A DNA stretch of 64,000 bases from NCBI RefSeq assembly GCF_026191475.2, contig NZ_JAOSLC020000003.1:1953001-2017000 (forward strand), in the 5' to 3' direction. The position numbers and the translations under genes are program-made. The DNA comes from Polaribacter ponticola. Its GTDB lineage: Bacteria; Bacteroidota; Bacteroidia; Flavobacteriales; Flavobacteriaceae. Below the pieces are notes generated by a model, which did no database searches, was not told where the DNA came from, and saw only the letters and a program-made list of their open reading frames with translations. Positions 34,977-45,597 of the stretch are shown here, piece after piece; position 1 is the first letter of the stretch; each line of letters starts with the position of its first letter.

Positions 34977-37900
34977 TTATTTTAATATCACCTTTTTTAT
35001 AGCTTGTTTACCATCAATACTAATTTTAATAAAATACAATCCTTTGCTTTGATTAGAAAGATCTACGTTAGCCGAATTTAAAGCTACTTTGTTTCTACTT
35101 ACTATCAATTTACCTAAATAATTATAAACTTTTACATCTGCTTTACCATCTATAGACCAAGAAAGATTAAATATACTATTAGAAGGATTTGGGTATACTA
35201 AAAAGTTTTTTTCAAATTCTTTACGTTCTATTGAAAGTACTTTACCTTCAATACCAAAATCATCAATAATTACTCCTTCTTCATTTTCTGCATCATCTGC
35301 AAAAAATTTGAATCTAAAAATCACACTCGATTCAGAAGTTAAAGCAGCTAAATCATAACTGTACTCATGTAAGTTAGCATTTGTACCTCCGCCAGAATTA
35401 TTAGACTCTCCTAAACCTGTCCATTGCTTTCCTGGTAAATTTGAACCTCCAGAAGAATCTGTAGTAGCAGAGCTATTATACCAATTTGGAGAAGTAGCAT
35501 CACCTAATATAGTCCAAGTTTTTCCTAAATCTTTAGAATACTCAAATGTTAAATAATCCCACTCATTTTCTATATCAAAGCCCATTTGAAATTTAACCTT
35601 TGGGTTTTCTATAATAGATAAATTATAGCAATTAGAGTAAAGGTAACTAGTAGTTTTATCTGGATAATTCTCACCTAATTTTGTTCCATAAACAAAATTT
35701 CCAGAAGATGCAGTATTTAATAAAGCATCTGTGGGAGCTCCAATTTCCCAAATATTACTGTCTCCTAAAGTTACTTCTTGCAATAAGCTTTGATCTGTAC
35801 TTTCAAAATTATTGATAAATATTGGATCTGAAATAGAACTCGTTTAATTTAAAAGTAGAAGAAGCAAAATTATTATCTATAAAGCCATCATTAGTTAAGT
35901 TAATTGTTACATTAATACTATGATTTCCAGATGTTAAATTCTCAGATGGTAAAGCAATTTCTTTAGTTGCTAAAGAGCTTAAAGAACCATTCCAATCAAA
36001 AGATTTTGAAGTTCCATTATCATAAGAATATTCTATTGTAAAATTCGTAAGTGTATTTACACCATCGTTTTTAACAGTTATCATTGGTACAACAGAATCT
36101 CCACAAGTAATAGTACCGTCTAAATTAGAAATTTCTGTTAATTGAACATCTTCAGGAGCTAATACTTTAGGTATATCTGTAGAAAAAACACCTCTACCAT
36201 AAGTACCAGCATATAATTTCGAATCTTTTTCGTTTATTTCCAAATCTCTAACAGCAATATTAGGTAAATTGTTATCAAATACTTGCCAACTAGTTTCATC
36301 ATCATTTATATAATAAACACCTAATGCTGTTCCAATATATATTGTATTTTTTCCACTTCTATTATGGTATTTTAAAGTAAATTTACCTTCTGATGGCACA
36401 TTTGTACCAAGAGTTTGGAATGTTGGTGATGCATCATTAATATTATTTGATACATACACATTATTATTTGTTACAACCCATATAGTATTAGAGTCATTTG
36501 GGTTTACTTCCATACCGTTTATAACTCCACCAGGAAATCCAATAGATGTAAAACTTATTCCAGCATCGTTGGTTCTATATAGTTGACTAGATTGTGCTAA
36601 AAATATATTATTGTCATTACTAGGATCTACTTCTATATGATCTAAATCTCCAGAAAACCTAAAAGATGAAGTTGCCACCCAAGCATTATTTACTAAACTA
36701 TAAAGTTTTTTATAACCTGCATACAATTTACCCTTACTATCTGAAACTAAAGGCGTAACCCATTCTCCTCCACTATCATTAGTTCCTGTTTCTTCAGAAG
36801 GTGCTCCAACTCCACCATCTCTTGTTAAACCTCCATCTGTAGAAGTATACATAGAACCTCCATACTGAATAAAACCATGATATGTGTCTGGTGCTGCTTT
36901 ACTAATTGCACAATCCATACCATCTGCTCCATGATACACATTCCATTTATCATCTGAATAAGCAAAACCACCATTATCTTGTAAACCACCAACAACATTA
37001 CCAGAATTTTGTACGGCAACAGATATTTTATAAAATTGACTGATTGCTAGATTATTTGTTAAGTCTGTAAAAGAATTACCATTATCTGTAGATTGATAAA
37101 AACCTCCATCTGTTCCTGCTAATAATTTACCTTGACTATATCTTAAAAAATGAATATCACCATGTGTATATTTACGATCGTTTGGTGCATTCCAATTATT
37201 TACTTTAGTAAAATTATCTCCTCCGTCTGTAGTTTTCCAGATATTTAAACAACCTACAAATGCAATATTTTCATCAGTATCAGATACCGCTAAAGCTAAA
37301 TCGTACCAAGCTTGGTTACTTTCTAAAATATTCTCTGTTTCTCCCATTTTAGTAAATGAAACTCCACTATTTACAGATCTGTACAAACCGTAAAAATCTC
37401 TAGAAGAATTATTTCGAGAACTCAAAAAATACACATACTCAGGGTTTGCTGGCGTAACATCTAAAACAATTCTTCCTGCTCCTCTAAATAAAGGTATAAT
37501 TACAGGCATAAAAGAATCTCCACTATTTGTTGATCTAAAAACAGAATTAGTACTAGCTGCATACCAAGTAGTTGAATCTCCTGGCTTCATTTTTATATCT
37601 TTTATATTACCAGATAAAACTTGATTCCATTCTGTACCACCATTTGTAGTTTTGTAAACTCCTTCATTAGAAGCTACTAATAAAGTTTGTGTATCATTTG
37701 GAAAGATATAAATATCATTCATAGAAAAACTTGTAGAAGTACTTATATTACTTGTATTACTCCAATTAGAGCCACCATCTACAGATTTCCATACTCCAAC
37801 AGAATACGTATCTCCAGCATCATCATCTCCAGTAGTTATGTAAATTATATTAGAATCCGAAGGATCTATTGCTATACCAGAAACTCCTATTTGTGGTAAG

Positions 37901-38409
37901 TTATCTACCAATGGTACCCAAGAGTTACCAGCATCTGTAGATTTCCATATACCTCCTGCAGGCGCTCCTACATAATAAGTACTTGGGTTATTAGGGTCTA
38001 TTGCTACAACATTAACCCTACCTTGTCCAGAAGACCAAGAGGCTGTATTTGTATGAGAGGTTGGCCCTAAAGGTTGCCAGTTACTAACATCTACAGCAGC
38101 ATTACTTTTGTTTCTTTGGTTTTTAGTTTCCCAAGCATCCCATAAATCTTTAGCAGGTTTTACAACACCTTGTTTATTTGTATAAAAACTCCAATGGTAT
38201 TTCCATCTTTCAAATGGTTTTAAACCACTTCCTTTTGAATTTCTATCTATGGTTTTAAAAAACTCTTCTGCAGATTTAGATATTTCATCAATTGTTAAAG
38301 CCGAAGATTTTCTATTTTCTCTATTACTGTTCCAAGGAGCATTTGTTTGTATTTGCGATTGAGCAACTAAAGAAATAAACAGTAAAATAAATGTAGTTTT
38401 TTTTATCAT
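34977..38409 (-). CDS. Secreted beta-propeller (BNR/sortilin-like) protein with T9SS sorting domain, frameshifted
   Basis: About 1,144 residues restored. A signal peptide (MIKKTTFILLFISLVAQSQ) precedes many Asp-box repeats (STDAGNSW, SVDGGSNW, TTNGGTEW, STNSGDSF, TTDGGDNF, STDNGNSF) forming VPS10/sortilin-like propellers. A beta-sandwich region comes next. A type IX secretion C-terminal domain (FLVYPNPSNSIFNLSWS up to GKQAIKKVILK) ends it. The frame breaks near 35843-35845 in a short T run (minus-strand A3), and one extra base joins the parts. It is probably exported and surface-attached or released. The substrate is unknown, although propellers of this type often act on sugars or bind proteins. 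Confidence 0.88.
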
Positions 38410-38410
38410 T

Positions 38411-38926
38411 TTATAAATTTATTGAGGAATATTGAATCATTTTTTTCTTTGCTGATATTACAGCTTGTACATCATTATTAGGAATTGAAACCGATAAAAC
38501 ATAGTGTTTTATTTTCCAACTTTTTTTGTTTTTTTCTAAAACGCCAGACCCTCTACAAGTTCCCATCCAAGTAGTAAGTAGTTCATCGAACCAAACAAAA
38601 TCTCCTGTTTTATTGATATAAATATTTCGTTCTAACGGTTTAAAGCTCCAAGCTTTACCGCTATCAAAATAGGGTTTACTAAATTCTTTAAATTCTTTTT
38701 TACCCCAATTCTCAGATGCATCTGTTCCAATAAAAACAGAAATACTATCCATTAAACCAAAATATTGATTAAATTTTGCTTCTGAAGCAGCTTTATGCCA
38801 ATTATTAATTAGAGTATTAACCTCTGTTTTTATAGATGCTTTTTCATTTAATGAAATTTCATTTATTCCATTTTTACAAGATAAACTAAGAAATAAAACA
38901 AAAATAAAATGGTAGGTTTTCTTCAT
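38411..38926 (-). CDS. Lipoprotein with NTF2/SnoaL-like domain
   Basis: 171 residues. The signal peptide ends in LSLSCKNG, giving a lipoprotein. The remainder has an NTF2-like cone fold pattern: INNWHKAASEAKFNQYFGLMD, VFIGTDASENW, DFVWFDELLTTWMGTCRGSG and the strand WKIKHYVLSVSIP. Such domains in lipoproteins often bind small ligands or act as calcium/calmodulin kinase II association-like folds. It lies 1 bp downstream of the propeller gene start and probably shares an operon with 38929-39611. Confidence 0.8.
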   Translation of the reverse strand: MKKTYHFIFVLFLSLSCKNGINEISLNEKASIKTEVNTLINNWHKAASEAKFNQYFGLMDSISVFIGTDASENWGKKEFKEFSKPYFDSGKAWSFKPLERNIYINKTGDFVWFDELLTTWMGTCRGSGVLEKNKKSWKIKHYVLSVSIPNNDVQAVISAKKKMIQYSSINL

Positions 38927-38928
38927 CT

Positions 38929-39611
38929 TTAGATCGTTTCTTTTTTTAACGAGAGCGGTTTTTTCTTTTTAGGATAATACACTTTCTTTTTTTCTTTAAT
39001 TTCTGATCTAGAAACTCTTTCTTTATAGACTGCTTAGAAACGGTATCAATTTTAGTAGAGTCTAAACCTATAAAACTAACATCTACATCTATAGCTTCTT
39101 CAAAACGTTTTTTAGATAGTAAACTATTAACTTTAGAATTAATAGCAGAAAATGCTTCTAGTACTTTATCTGTTTGTTCGTTAATTTTTTTAGCTTCTAT
39201 AGAAGGTATAAAAGTCATATCTGCCAACCTTAATGTTTCATTATATAAGATATTAACTCTAGCGTTAAAAGATTGTATACTAAATAACTTGGGTTTAACA
39301 CTGTCTTTTAGCGACTTTACTAAACCTTTTAATTCTAAAGCATTACTTAAAACTTCGTTTGGAGATGCTTTTTTAAATCTAGCCATAAAATTGACTACAG
39401 CTATTAACTCTTTCCAATCTTCAATATCTTTTATATAAGTAGAGTTTACTTTTTGAACACTAAAATGCTCCTTAACAACACTTAAAAGAGGTTTTGATGT
39501 TTGTGTATCTTTTGTTTCTTTCTGTTCTTTACTACAAGAGAAAAATAAAGAAAATAATAAAAAATATAATAGGTTCTTCAAATTATAAAATTGAATTGTA
39601 AAAATAAACAT
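38929..39611 (-). CDS. Helical lipoprotein of unknown function, likely frameshifted at the end
   Basis: A TTG at 39581 would give the canonical start (MKNLLYFLLFSLFFSCSKEQ), with the ATG at 39611 as the alternative. The lipobox is at SLFFSC. The rest is helical and Lys-rich with no family match. The raw frame ends KCIILKRKNRSR at 38946. One extra A in the T7 run 38987-38993 (plus strand) gives the better ending VYYPKKKKPLSLKK, with a stop at 38929-38931, only 2 bp before the next gene. That ending fits similar flavobacterial lipoproteins. It is probably in an operon with the NTF2-like lipoprotein and the secreted propeller. Confidence 0.6.
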
Positions 39612-39756
39612 TTTTATTACTTAGTCTTAAGTAATAAACAATAAAATATAAATCTAGTAAAAACATTTTTTTATTGAATAATTATTTAAAAACATTTTTA
39701 ATTACGAATACCTAAATTAAGTACCTTTGTTTATTATAATAATTCAATTATATTTA

Positions 39757-40707
39757 ATGAAAACGATTGTTTTAGTTTTAGGAGCGAGTGGTCAAATAGG
39801 TACAGAACTTACTCAAAGATTACGTCTTTTATATGGAAATGATAATGTAATAGCTTCAGATATTAGAGAAGCTAATGCAGAAGTTATGGCTTCTGGACCT
39901 TTTGAAATTATAGATGCAACAGATAAAGAAACTATTTTAGCAACTATTAAAAAGTATAATGTAAATCAAGTTTACTTATTAGCAGCTATGTTATCTGCAA
40001 CTGCAGAAAAAATGCCTCAAAAAGCATGGGATCTAAATATGAATTCTTTGTTGGCTGTTTTAGATTTAGCTAAAGATAAACATATAGAAAAGGTTTATTG
40101 GCCTAGTTCTATCGCTGTTTTTGGGCCTACTACTCCAAAAGAAAATACACCTCAAAAAACAATTATGGAACCTTCTACTGTTTACGGAATTAGTAAGGTT
40201 TCTGGTGAGTTTTGGTGTAACTACTACTATGAAAAATATGGTGTAGATGTACGTAGTTTACGTTATCCTGGTATTATTTCTTGGAAAACGAAACCAGGTG
40301 GCGGTACCACAGATTATGCTGTTGATATTTACTTTAAAGCTTTAAAAGAAGAAAAATATGAATGCTTTTTATCTGAAAATACACGTTTGCCAATGATGTA
40401 TATGAGCGATGCTGTTGAAGCAACAATTAAATTAATGCAAGCAGACTCTAAAGATGTAAAAATTAGAAATGGCTACAATTTAGCAGCAATTGATTTTACT
40501 CCTAAAGAAATAGCATTAGAAATTAAAAAACATATTCCGGAGTTTGAAATTACCTATAAACCCGATTTTAGACAACAAATTGCAGATAGTTGGCCTCAAA
40601 CTATAGATGATTCTCAAGCAAGAAAAGACTGGAATTGGAAACACAAGTTTGATTTAAAAGCAATGACTGAAGATATTATCTTTAATTTACAAAAAATCAA
40701 AAACTAA
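39757..40707 (+). CDS. L-threonine 3-dehydrogenase (SDR type)
   Basis: 316 residues from the ATG at 39757. An extended SDR Rossmann fold has the NAD motif GASGQIGTEL near the start. The active site shows Ser in PSSIAVFGP and the YxxxK pair in VYGISKVSGE. Substrate-binding text RYPGIISWKTKPGGGTTDYA is typical of the Bacteroidota threonine dehydrogenase. It oxidises threonine to 2-amino-3-ketobutyrate. It differs from the zinc-type Tdh of enteric bacteria. It is monocistronic, with no partner lyase seen beside it. Confidence 0.85.
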   Translation: MKTIVLVLGASGQIGTELTQRLRLLYGNDNVIASDIREANAEVMASGPFEIIDATDKETILATIKKYNVNQVYLLAAMLSATAEKMPQKAWDLNMNSLLAVLDLAKDKHIEKVYWPSSIAVFGPTTPKENTPQKTIMEPSTVYGISKVSGEFWCNYYYEKYGVDVRSLRYPGIISWKTKPGGGTTDYAVDIYFKALKEEKYECFLSENTRLPMMYMSDAVEATIKLMQADSKDVKIRNGYNLAAIDFTPKEIALEIKKHIPEFEITYKPDFRQQIADSWPQTIDDSQARKDWNWKHKFDLKAMTEDIIFNLQKIKN

Positions 40708-40766
40708 CTAAATGTAAGTTTTTCTGTTTTTTTTCGTCTTAGAAAATAAAATAAGTAAAATTAATT

Positions 40767-41378
40767 ATGAAAAACATTATCAACAAAAGCTTAGAGAACA
40801 CATATAGTTATCAAGAATATAAAGATTTAATTAAAAATCTATTAGCAGAAAATAAATCTACAGGGCCAAATCAATCAGACGATTTAACAAACTATAGTAT
40901 GTTAAACGATAGAAGAATGAAGCGTTTAGATAAAACTATTAAAATTTCTGAAGAATCTACCACTGAAATTCAAAAAGTAAAAGAAGCACAAACTTGGTTA
41001 GTAATAACAGAAGGTTGGTGTGGTGATGCTGCTCAAAATTTACCTGTTATTAATAAAATGGCAACATTAAACAATAACATTGATTTAAAAATTGTTCTTC
41101 GTGATGATAATTTAGAATTAATGGATTTGTTTTTAACAAATGGAGGTAGATCAATACCAAAACTTATAGCTTTAGATAAAGATAATAATGTAATCAATAC
41201 TTGGGGGCCAAGACCAACTGTAGCAACAAAAATGGTTGCAGATTATAAAGCAAAACATGGTAGTTTAGATCCAGAATTTAAACAAGATTTGCAAGTTTGG
41301 TATAATAAAGACAAAGGGAAAAGTACTCAAGAAGATTTTGTAAAATTAGCTAATTCTAAACCAGAAATTATCTCTTAA
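40767..41378 (+). CDS. Thioredoxin-fold protein with WCGD motif
   Basis: 203 residues. It has an N-terminal helical extension of about 75 residues, then a thioredoxin fold with the active-site-like segment VITEGWCGDAAQNLPVI (one cysteine only) and a cis-Pro-like GGRSIPKLIAL. The missing second Cys means it is not a normal dithiol reductase. The family (thioredoxin_9-like) is common in flavobacteria and its role is not established. It has no signal peptide. It lies downstream of the threonine dehydrogenase gene with 59 bp between them. Confidence 0.82.
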   Translation: MKNIINKSLENTYSYQEYKDLIKNLLAENKSTGPNQSDDLTNYSMLNDRRMKRLDKTIKISEESTTEIQKVKEAQTWLVITEGWCGDAAQNLPVINKMATLNNNIDLKIVLRDDNLELMDLFLTNGGRSIPKLIALDKDNNVINTWGPRPTVATKMVADYKAKHGSLDPEFKQDLQVWYNKDKGKSTQEDFVKLANSKPEIIS

Positions 41379-41398
41379 AGTTTAAAATAATAATTTAT

Positions 41399-41433
41399 AA
41401 ACCGCAAATTTGAATTCAAGTTTGCGGTTTTTC
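41399..41433 (+). terminator. Rho-independent terminator
   Basis: AAACCGCAAA pairs with TTTGCGGTTT, with an inner TGAATTCA palindrome and a T run behind it. It follows the thioredoxin-fold gene. Confidence 0.88.
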
Positions 41434-41465
41434 TTTCTGTATATTTGCAAAACTAAAATTGTACC

Positions 41466-41951
41466 ATGTTTGTAGATTATAAATCGATTTCTAATGATGC
41501 TAAAGTTTGGGTGTATCCTTCAAGTAGAAAATTTTACCCAACTGAAATTGAAGAAATTGAAGAAAAAATAAAAACATTTGTAGAAAGTTGGAAAGTAGAA
41601 AGCGAAAACTTTAAGGCTTCTTATCAGTTTTTATATAACAGATTTATTGTTTTAGTTGCAGAAGATGAAACAGCAGCTTTAACAAATGTAGATATCGATG
41701 CTTCGGTAACCTTTATATTACAATTACAAGAAACGTATAAAGTTGAGCTTCTAGATAAAATGAATGTTTGTTTTAAACAAGGTGAACATGTACAATATAA
41801 AGAGCTTAAAGATTTTAAAAAACTACTTAAAAATAGAGCTGTTACTGCAAAAACTATAATCTTTGATAACTTAATTAACAATAAAGAAGACCTAGAAAAT
41901 TTTTGGGAAATTACAATTGAAGATAGCTGGTATAACCGTTTTTTAAAATAG
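41466..41951 (+). CDS. Conserved flavobacterial protein of unknown function
   Basis: 161 residues, intact. It begins MFVDYKSISNDAKVWVYPSSRKFYPTEI (shown here in two parts by motif: the Pro-Ser-Arg-Lys core at about 17-21). It has alternating strands and helices and ends ENFWEITIEDSWYNRFLK. Homologues are often annotated as ABC transporter ATPase only because they lie next to one, and no ATPase motif is present here. It is separated from the following ABC ATPase gene by 2 bp, so a linked role is likely. What that role is cannot be told. Confidence 0.8.
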   Translation: MFVDYKSISNDAKVWVYPSSRKFYPTEIEEIEEKIKTFVESWKVESENFKASYQFLYNRFIVLVAEDETAALTNVDIDASVTFILQLQETYKVELLDKMNVCFKQGEHVQYKELKDFKKLLKNRAVTAKTIIFDNLINNKEDLENFWEITIEDSWYNRFLK

Positions 41952-41953
41952 TT

Positions 41954-42898
41954 ATGCTTAAAGTAAACAACATCTCTTTTGGGTATTCTAAAAAAAAGTG
42001 TTTTAGAAAATTTTAAATTTACCTTACATAAAGGTGAACACCTGTGTGTAATGGGAGAAAGTGGTTGTGGAAAATCGACACTTTTAAAAGCTATTTACGG
42101 CTTACTAGATTTAAATAAAGGAACCATTTATTGGGATGAAAACCAGGTTTTAGGCCCAGAATTTCATTTAGTACCTGGTATGGATTTCTTTAAATATGTA
42201 GCGCAAGATTTCGATTTGATGCCTTATATTTCTGTTTCTGAAAATATAAAAAAATTCCTATCACGCTTTTATCCTGAAGAAAGTGAAAAACGCACACAAG
42301 AATTACTAGAAGTAATAGAAATGAAACCTTTTGAACACACTAAAGTTAAGAATTTAAGTGGTGGTCAAAAACAACGAGTTGCTATTGCAAGAGCTTTAGC
42401 AAAAGAACCTGAATTGTTATTATTGGATGAACCTTTTGGTCAAATAGATAATTTTAAAAAAACTCTTTAAGAAGAAAATTATTTAAATATTTAAAAGAGA
42501 AAAATATTGCTTGTATTGTTGCTACACATGATAAAAATGATGCGCTTTCTTTTGCAGACAAATTAATAGTTATTAGAAAAAATAAAATTATTACAAACGA
42601 ACACCCTTTAAATATTTACAATAATCCTAAAGAAAAATATATTGCTGCTCTTTTTGATGATGTAAACGAAATTAGAATCAATAATAAAAATCACCTTTTA
42701 TATCCTCATCAAATTAAAATTACAGAAAATTCTGATAACCAAATAAACTTTGCTAAGGTTCAAAACTCATACTTTAAAGGCTCTTACTGGTTAATTAAAG
42801 CTATATATAATAAACAAACAATATTCTTTAATCACGCATTCAAAATATCTGAAGAAGAGGTAATTAAAATTTCATTTACGCTGCCAATAAACAATTAA
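41954..42898 (+). CDS. ABC transporter ATP-binding protein, two frameshifts in this sequence
   Basis: About 314 residues restored. Walker A is [14 protein letters not shown], the Q-loop is [10 protein letters not shown], the signature is [15 protein letters not shown] and Walker B is [12 protein letters not shown]. The H-loop [13 protein letters not shown] lies after the second break. The frame shifts at the A8 run 41990-41997 (one base too many) and again at the A7 run 42455-42461 (one too few). A C-terminal extension after the ATPase (from about residue 225) resembles the regulatory tail of importer ATPases. The partner permease is not in the neighbourhood. Confidence 0.87.
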
Positions 42899-43132
42899 GT
42901 GTTTTTTGAGAAAATAATAATACTAAAAAAAGAAACCACCTTTATTCTAAAATGAATTAAGGTGATTGAATTATATACTTTTTCATAAGAACCTAAAAGT
43001 TAAACTCTAAGAAAAAATAGGGGGGCTATAATTTTCTTTAATTGGAATATTAAATATTCTTTGACAAAATTATAAGAAAACGAAACACAAAAAAGGTAAA
43101 AAAACAACTTTAAACTGTAAAAAAGGGAAAAA

Positions 43133-44008
43133 CTATGGTTTATGAATTTTTCTAAATGCTTCTGGAGTTGAATTTGTATACTTTTTAAAGTACTTATATA
43201 AATTAGTAGGATCATTAAATCCTACCTTAAAAGCAATCTCTTTAATAGAATAATCTGAATGTAATAATTGTCTTTTAATTTTTATAACTACTGTATCATT
43301 TATAAATTCTTTAGCAGGCTTATTTGCTACAAAATTTACAACTGTATTTAGCTTTTTTGTAGAATAACCTAATTTATTAGCATAATCAAACACTTTTTTT
43401 GTAGTAGCATATTCCTGCTCTAATAAGTTTTGAAATCTTATAAACTCTTTTAAGTAATTACTTAATTGCACTTTACTATGTCCTTCTGCTTTAATTCTGT
43501 AAATAAGAGTAATAAGAAGGTGAATAAGGCTTCTAATTATTTGTAAACTATATTTATCTTTAATTGTAAATATTTCATTCTCAATAGCTGCAACTAAATT
43601 TACAACTCCTGCAAAATCTTGATCTCTTAACTGCGTCTTAGGTGAAGTAAGCAGTTCGTTAAACATTTGAATAGATTTAGCTACCTCAACTTCATTTAAA
43701 TATCTATTTAAAAATTCTTCTTTAAAACAAAGTAAATATCCTTTTGTATTGTTGTTTATATAAAACTTATGAATTTGATCTTTTCTAATAGACATAATAG
43801 AACCTTTACTATAATCATAGTCTGTAAAATCTATGGAGTGTATTCCATCGCCCTCAGAAATAAACAATAATGTATAAAAGTCTACTTTATGATTTGAAGT
43901 AATTTCCTCGCTATTTGGCTGTTTAAATAAGTCTTCAATTTTTAAAATATTAAAATTCGATTTTTGGAAATTTTTAGCGTAGTGGGTTATAAGGGAGTTT
44001 TTAGGCAT
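43133..44008 (-). CDS. AraC-family transcriptional regulator
   Basis: 291 residues. It has an N-terminal cupin-like sensing domain (about residues 20-140, FYTLLFISEGDGIHSIDF). The C-terminal double HTH of AraC type includes TTKKVFDYANKLGYSTKKL and YSIKEIAFKVGFNDPTNLYKYFKKY, ending in the second HTH. It stands alone. The target genes are not evident from the neighbourhood. Intact frame. Confidence 0.9.
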   Translation of the reverse strand: MPKNSLITHYAKNFQKSNFNILKIEDLFKQPNSEEITSNHKVDFYTLLFISEGDGIHSIDFTDYDYSKGSIMSIRKDQIHKFYINNNTKGYLLCFKEEFLNRYLNEVEVAKSIQMFNELLTSPKTQLRDQDFAGVVNLVAAIENEIFTIKDKYSLQIIRSLIHLLITLIYRIKAEGHSKVQLSNYLKEFIRFQNLLEQEYATTKKVFDYANKLGYSTKKLNTVVNFVANKPAKEFINDTVVIKIKRQLLHSDYSIKEIAFKVGFNDPTNLYKYFKKYTNSTPEAFRKIHKP

Positions 44009-44044
44009 TTTTTTGAGGGATTATGAATTATAAAAATACAAAAT

Positions 44045-44494
44045 TTATTTTATCTTTTTAATAATCATCTCTTTACCATTAAAAATAATTTTTTTGTTTA
44101 TAGTTTTACCTAATAATAATCTCCCTATTGGAGAAGAAACTGAAATAGCATAAAAAGTTTTATTTTCTGCATTTAACTCACCTGCAGAAATAGACAAAAA
44201 ATAATTTTCAAAATTAGTTTCGACTATACTTCCTAAATGTACAATTTCAGATTTTTTATTAGGATTAATTTTTGATAATACCGCTTTCATTTTATAAACA
44301 CCAGACAATTGTTGGCTCGCTTTTTCCATTTCTAATTGCAACATGGCTCTACCAGTTTCGTGTTTATCACCTGCAGAACTCTTAGTTTCTGTCTGTAAAG
44401 CTCTTTGGTTAGATGAAATAATATCTTCAATAGTATTTGCTCTATTATTTACAAATTCTAAGCATTGTTTAAAAAGTTTTTGTTTTATACTCAT
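44045..44494 (-). CDS. GreA/GreB-like C-terminal domain protein
   Basis: 149 residues. A helical coiled N-terminal part (SSNQRALQTETKSSAGDKHE, then GRAMLQLEMEKASQQL) and a C-terminal FKBP-like domain (VHLGSIVETNFENYFLSIS, then YAISVSSPIGRLLLGKTINK) match the GreA-like family in flavobacteria. Annotation transfers sometimes wrongly call it a 3-oxoacyl-ACP synthase. It may bind RNA polymerase, but the tip residues of real Gre factors cannot be judged here. It overlaps the start of the upstream FAD oxidoreductase end by 4 bp. Confidence 0.8.
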   Translation of the reverse strand: MSIKQKLFKQCLEFVNNRANTIEDIISSNQRALQTETKSSAGDKHETGRAMLQLEMEKASQQLSGVYKMKAVLSKINPNKKSEIVHLGSIVETNFENYFLSISAGELNAENKTFYAISVSSPIGRLLLGKTINKKIIFNGKEMIIKKIK

Positions 44495-45597
44495 ATTAAA
44501 TCTGCCAATTCTTTACCTACCAAACTACCAATTGCAATACCCATTCCGCCTAAACGAACACCACAAAAAACATTATTAGACACTTGTTTTACAATTGCAT
44601 TTTTCTGTTTACCAACTCCCATAATACCACTCCATCTATGCTCAATTTCAAAATTTGTATTTGGTAAAATAGTTTCTTTTAATATTTTTTCTAATTGATT
44701 TTGAATCACTTCAGTTTGTCCAAATTTCGAAGTTTCTTCACCTTCAAAGTCTAGGTTTCTTCCACCTCCAAATAGAATTCTATCATCAATATTTCTAAAA
44801 TAATAATACCCTTTATCTAAATGAAAAGTTCCTTTAATATGTAAGTTTTTTATTGGTTTAGTAATTAAAACTTGTGCTCTTGCTGGTTGTACATTTTCTT
44901 TTAAAATATCAGAAGCAAAACCATTCGTTGCAATACATATTTTTTTAGTATAAAAATCTAATCTATTGGTTTTTATATGAATTTTATTATTATTTTCTTC
45001 AAATTTTTCTACAGAAATATTATTTAAAATTCTAACACCTAATTTTTGCGCTTTAAGTATTAATTTTGATGCCATTTTACCAGTATCAATCTGTCCTTCA
45101 AAATTATTAACAATGTATTTTTTATGCACTTTTTTAAAACCAAAAGTATTCTCTGAAATAGAAAAAACATCATTCTTAAAAATAGGTTTTAAAAGTTGAT
45201 TAATATTCTCTTTTTGAGCTATACATTCATTAAAAAAAGTTTCAGAATCACATAATTCAAATCCTTTATTTTGCTGAAAACCGATGTTTTTATCTCCTAA
45301 ATTTTTTCGTAAAAGCTGTAAACCTTTCCAGCGTTTATCAACCAAATTAAAAACCTCTTGTTCTGTATGCGAATTTAAATCGTCAATAATTTCAGATAAA
45401 CTTCCAAAACAAGCAAAACCAGCATTTTTAGTACTTGCTCCTTGTGGTAACATTCCTTTTTCTAGAATTAAAACTTTTGCTATCGGATACCTTTTTTTAA
45501 GTTCTAAAGCACAATTTAAACCCACAATACCGCTACCAACAATTGTAAAATCGATGTTTGTAAACCACTCTTTTAATTCCCAATAACTATAGTTCAT
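44491..45597 (-). CDS. FAD-dependent oxidoreductase (DAO family)
   Basis: 368 residues. The N-terminal FAD motif VGSGIVGLNCALELKKR and the following acidic VLILEKG are clear (residues about 20-52). An AGFACFGS segment and the C-terminal GVRLGGMGIAIGSLVGKELA are typical of D-amino-acid-oxidase/glycine-oxidase-like enzymes. It probably oxidises an amine or amino acid; the substrate is unknown. It is flanked by the GreA-like gene (4-bp overlap) and by a GNAT gene 0-1 bp upstream, so the three form an operon. Confidence 0.88.
   Translation of the reverse strand: MNYSYWELKEWFTNIDFTIVGSGIVGLNCALELKKRYPIAKVLILEKGMLPQGASTKNAGFACFGSLSEIIDDLNSHTEQEVFNLVDKRWKGLQLLRKNLGDKNIGFQQNKGFELCDSETFFNECIAQKENINQLLKPIFKNDVFSISENTFGFKKVHKKYIVNNFEGQIDTGKMASKLILKAQKLGVRILNNISVEKFEENNNKIHIKTNRLDFYTKKICIATNGFASDILKENVQPARAQVLITKPIKNLHIKGTFHLDKGYYYFRNIDDRILFGGGRNLDFEGEETSKFGQTEVIQNQLEKILKETILPNTNFEIEHRWSGIMGVGKQKNAIVKQVSNNVFCGVRLGGMGIAIGSLVGKELADLI

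Noticed and set aside
40767..41378. Functional thioredoxin assignment for the WCGD protein
   Set aside because: The second active-site cysteine is missing, so only the fold is claimed.
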